Assembly (NCBI GenBank): GCA_024402535.1
Contig: JAKSTN010000011.1
Location: forward strand, 1-64,000
Direction of reading: 5' to 3'
DNA length: 64,000 bases
Source of the DNA: Treponema sp.
GTDB taxonomy: Bacteria; Spirochaetota; Spirochaetia; Treponematales; Treponemataceae
Below the pieces are notes generated by a model. That model saw only the letters and a program-made list of their open reading frames with translations. It was not told where the DNA came from and searched no databases. This document shows positions 63,880 through 64,000 of this stretch, piece by piece. The position numbers were made by a program, and so were the translations under genes. The stretch's first letter is position 1. Every line of letters begins with the position of its first letter.

Positions 63880-64000
63880 ATGTCACATGAACTTTTTGTG
63901 GGCGACAATCTTGAAGTAATGCAGCAGCATCTTGAAGAATGGCGCGGAAAAATCAATCTGATTTATACTGATCCTCCATACAATACAGGAAATACTTTTA
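63880..64000 (+). CDS. DNA adenine methyltransferase, N-terminal fragment (Type III Mod or similar; runs off the window)
   Basis: About 40 codons are visible. MSHELFVGDNLEVMQ is followed by INLIYTDPPYNTGNTF; FxGD and DPPYNTG are the methylase motifs of N6-adenine or N4-cytosine methyltransferases of the beta class, as in Type III Mod subunits. The ATG at 63880 has no ribosome-binding site. An in-frame ATG at 63826, with GGAAGGA 10 nt before it, would add 18 residues read through the duplicated tRNA end. Likely the first gene of a restriction-modification island beside tRNA-Thr. Confidence 0.85.
   Translation, partial: MSHELFVGDNLEVMQQHLEEWRGKINLIYTDPPYNTGNTF

Noticed and set aside
1-64000. 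CRISPR array
   Set aside because: No regularly spaced direct repeats with unique spacers were seen; the only regular repeats are coding (48.2-48.6 kb).

Overview
The window reads as chromosome of a spirochaete, most likely a host- or gut-associated Treponema. The base composition is moderate to low in G+C. There are many lipoproteins with spirochaete-style lipoboxes, an operon resembling the T. pallidum RfuABCD (BMP-type) importer, and several large proteins with no recognisable family that look lineage-restricted. Histidine, shikimate and peptidoglycan genes fit a free-living or commensal treponeme rather than a reduced pathogen. The genus call is inference from gene content, not a database match.

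Layout. 1-5.3 kb: the 5' part of a GyrA/ParC gene, divergent from a (p)ppGpp synthetase (rel), then two uncharacterised genes. 5.4-14.4 kb: a beta-CASP metallo-hydrolase, then minus-strand genes for HflK, HflC, a one-TM protein of unknown role, a beta-propeller/deacetylase-like protein, a zinc-ribbon protein and a LysM-M23 peptidase. 14.4-18.6 kb: a PASTA-containing penicillin-binding protein overlapping a DUF115/MptE-like gene, followed by decayed gene fragments. 18.6-25.5 kb: a minus-strand surface operon made of a WD40/beta-barrel protein, a small lipoprotein and two paralogous large lipoproteins. 25.5-36.4 kb: an intergenic stretch with a very large hairpin, then nnr, uppP, a carbohydrate ABC importer, uvrB, an ArsB-like permease and a membrane protein. 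36.5-46.7 kb: an OppA lipoprotein, an AgcS symporter, a MarR regulator divergent from a BMP-family ABC importer, a catalytically dead-looking esterase, and a U32 protein. 46.8-50.8 kb: a membrane protein with acidic repeats and another uncharacterised protein. 50.9-59.9 kb: a mostly head-to-tail run with a HisA-HisI-HisE fusion, hisD, def, fmt, a PASTA protein, aroDE, rpiA and an RluA-family synthase. 59.8-63.5 kb: sir2, hslO, era and an AEC transporter. 63.6-64 kb: tRNA-Thr(CGU), a 212-bp cassette ending in an exact copy of the tRNA 3' end, and the first codons of a DNA methyltransferase, probably the edge of a genomic island.

Most genes are housekeeping. The unusual material is of three kinds. 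First, several proteins keep a fold but have lost catalytic residues: the Rel hydrolase domain, the NodB-like domain, the HSL esterase, and the second half of the BMP-transporter ATPase. Second, there is a recurring class of hairpin-rich DNA: a ~219-bp imperfect palindrome at 25.6 kb, a ~123-bp one at 34.2 kb, a short intergenic repeat family, a triple-hairpin insert inside the rluA-like gene, and a multi-hairpin cassette beside tRNA-Thr. Third, there are traces of recombination: a second, diverged uvrB 3' tail, a truncated DUF4143 ATPase, and the tRNA-Thr duplication. The tRNA-Thr junction and the hairpin elements are the best candidates for something not yet described.
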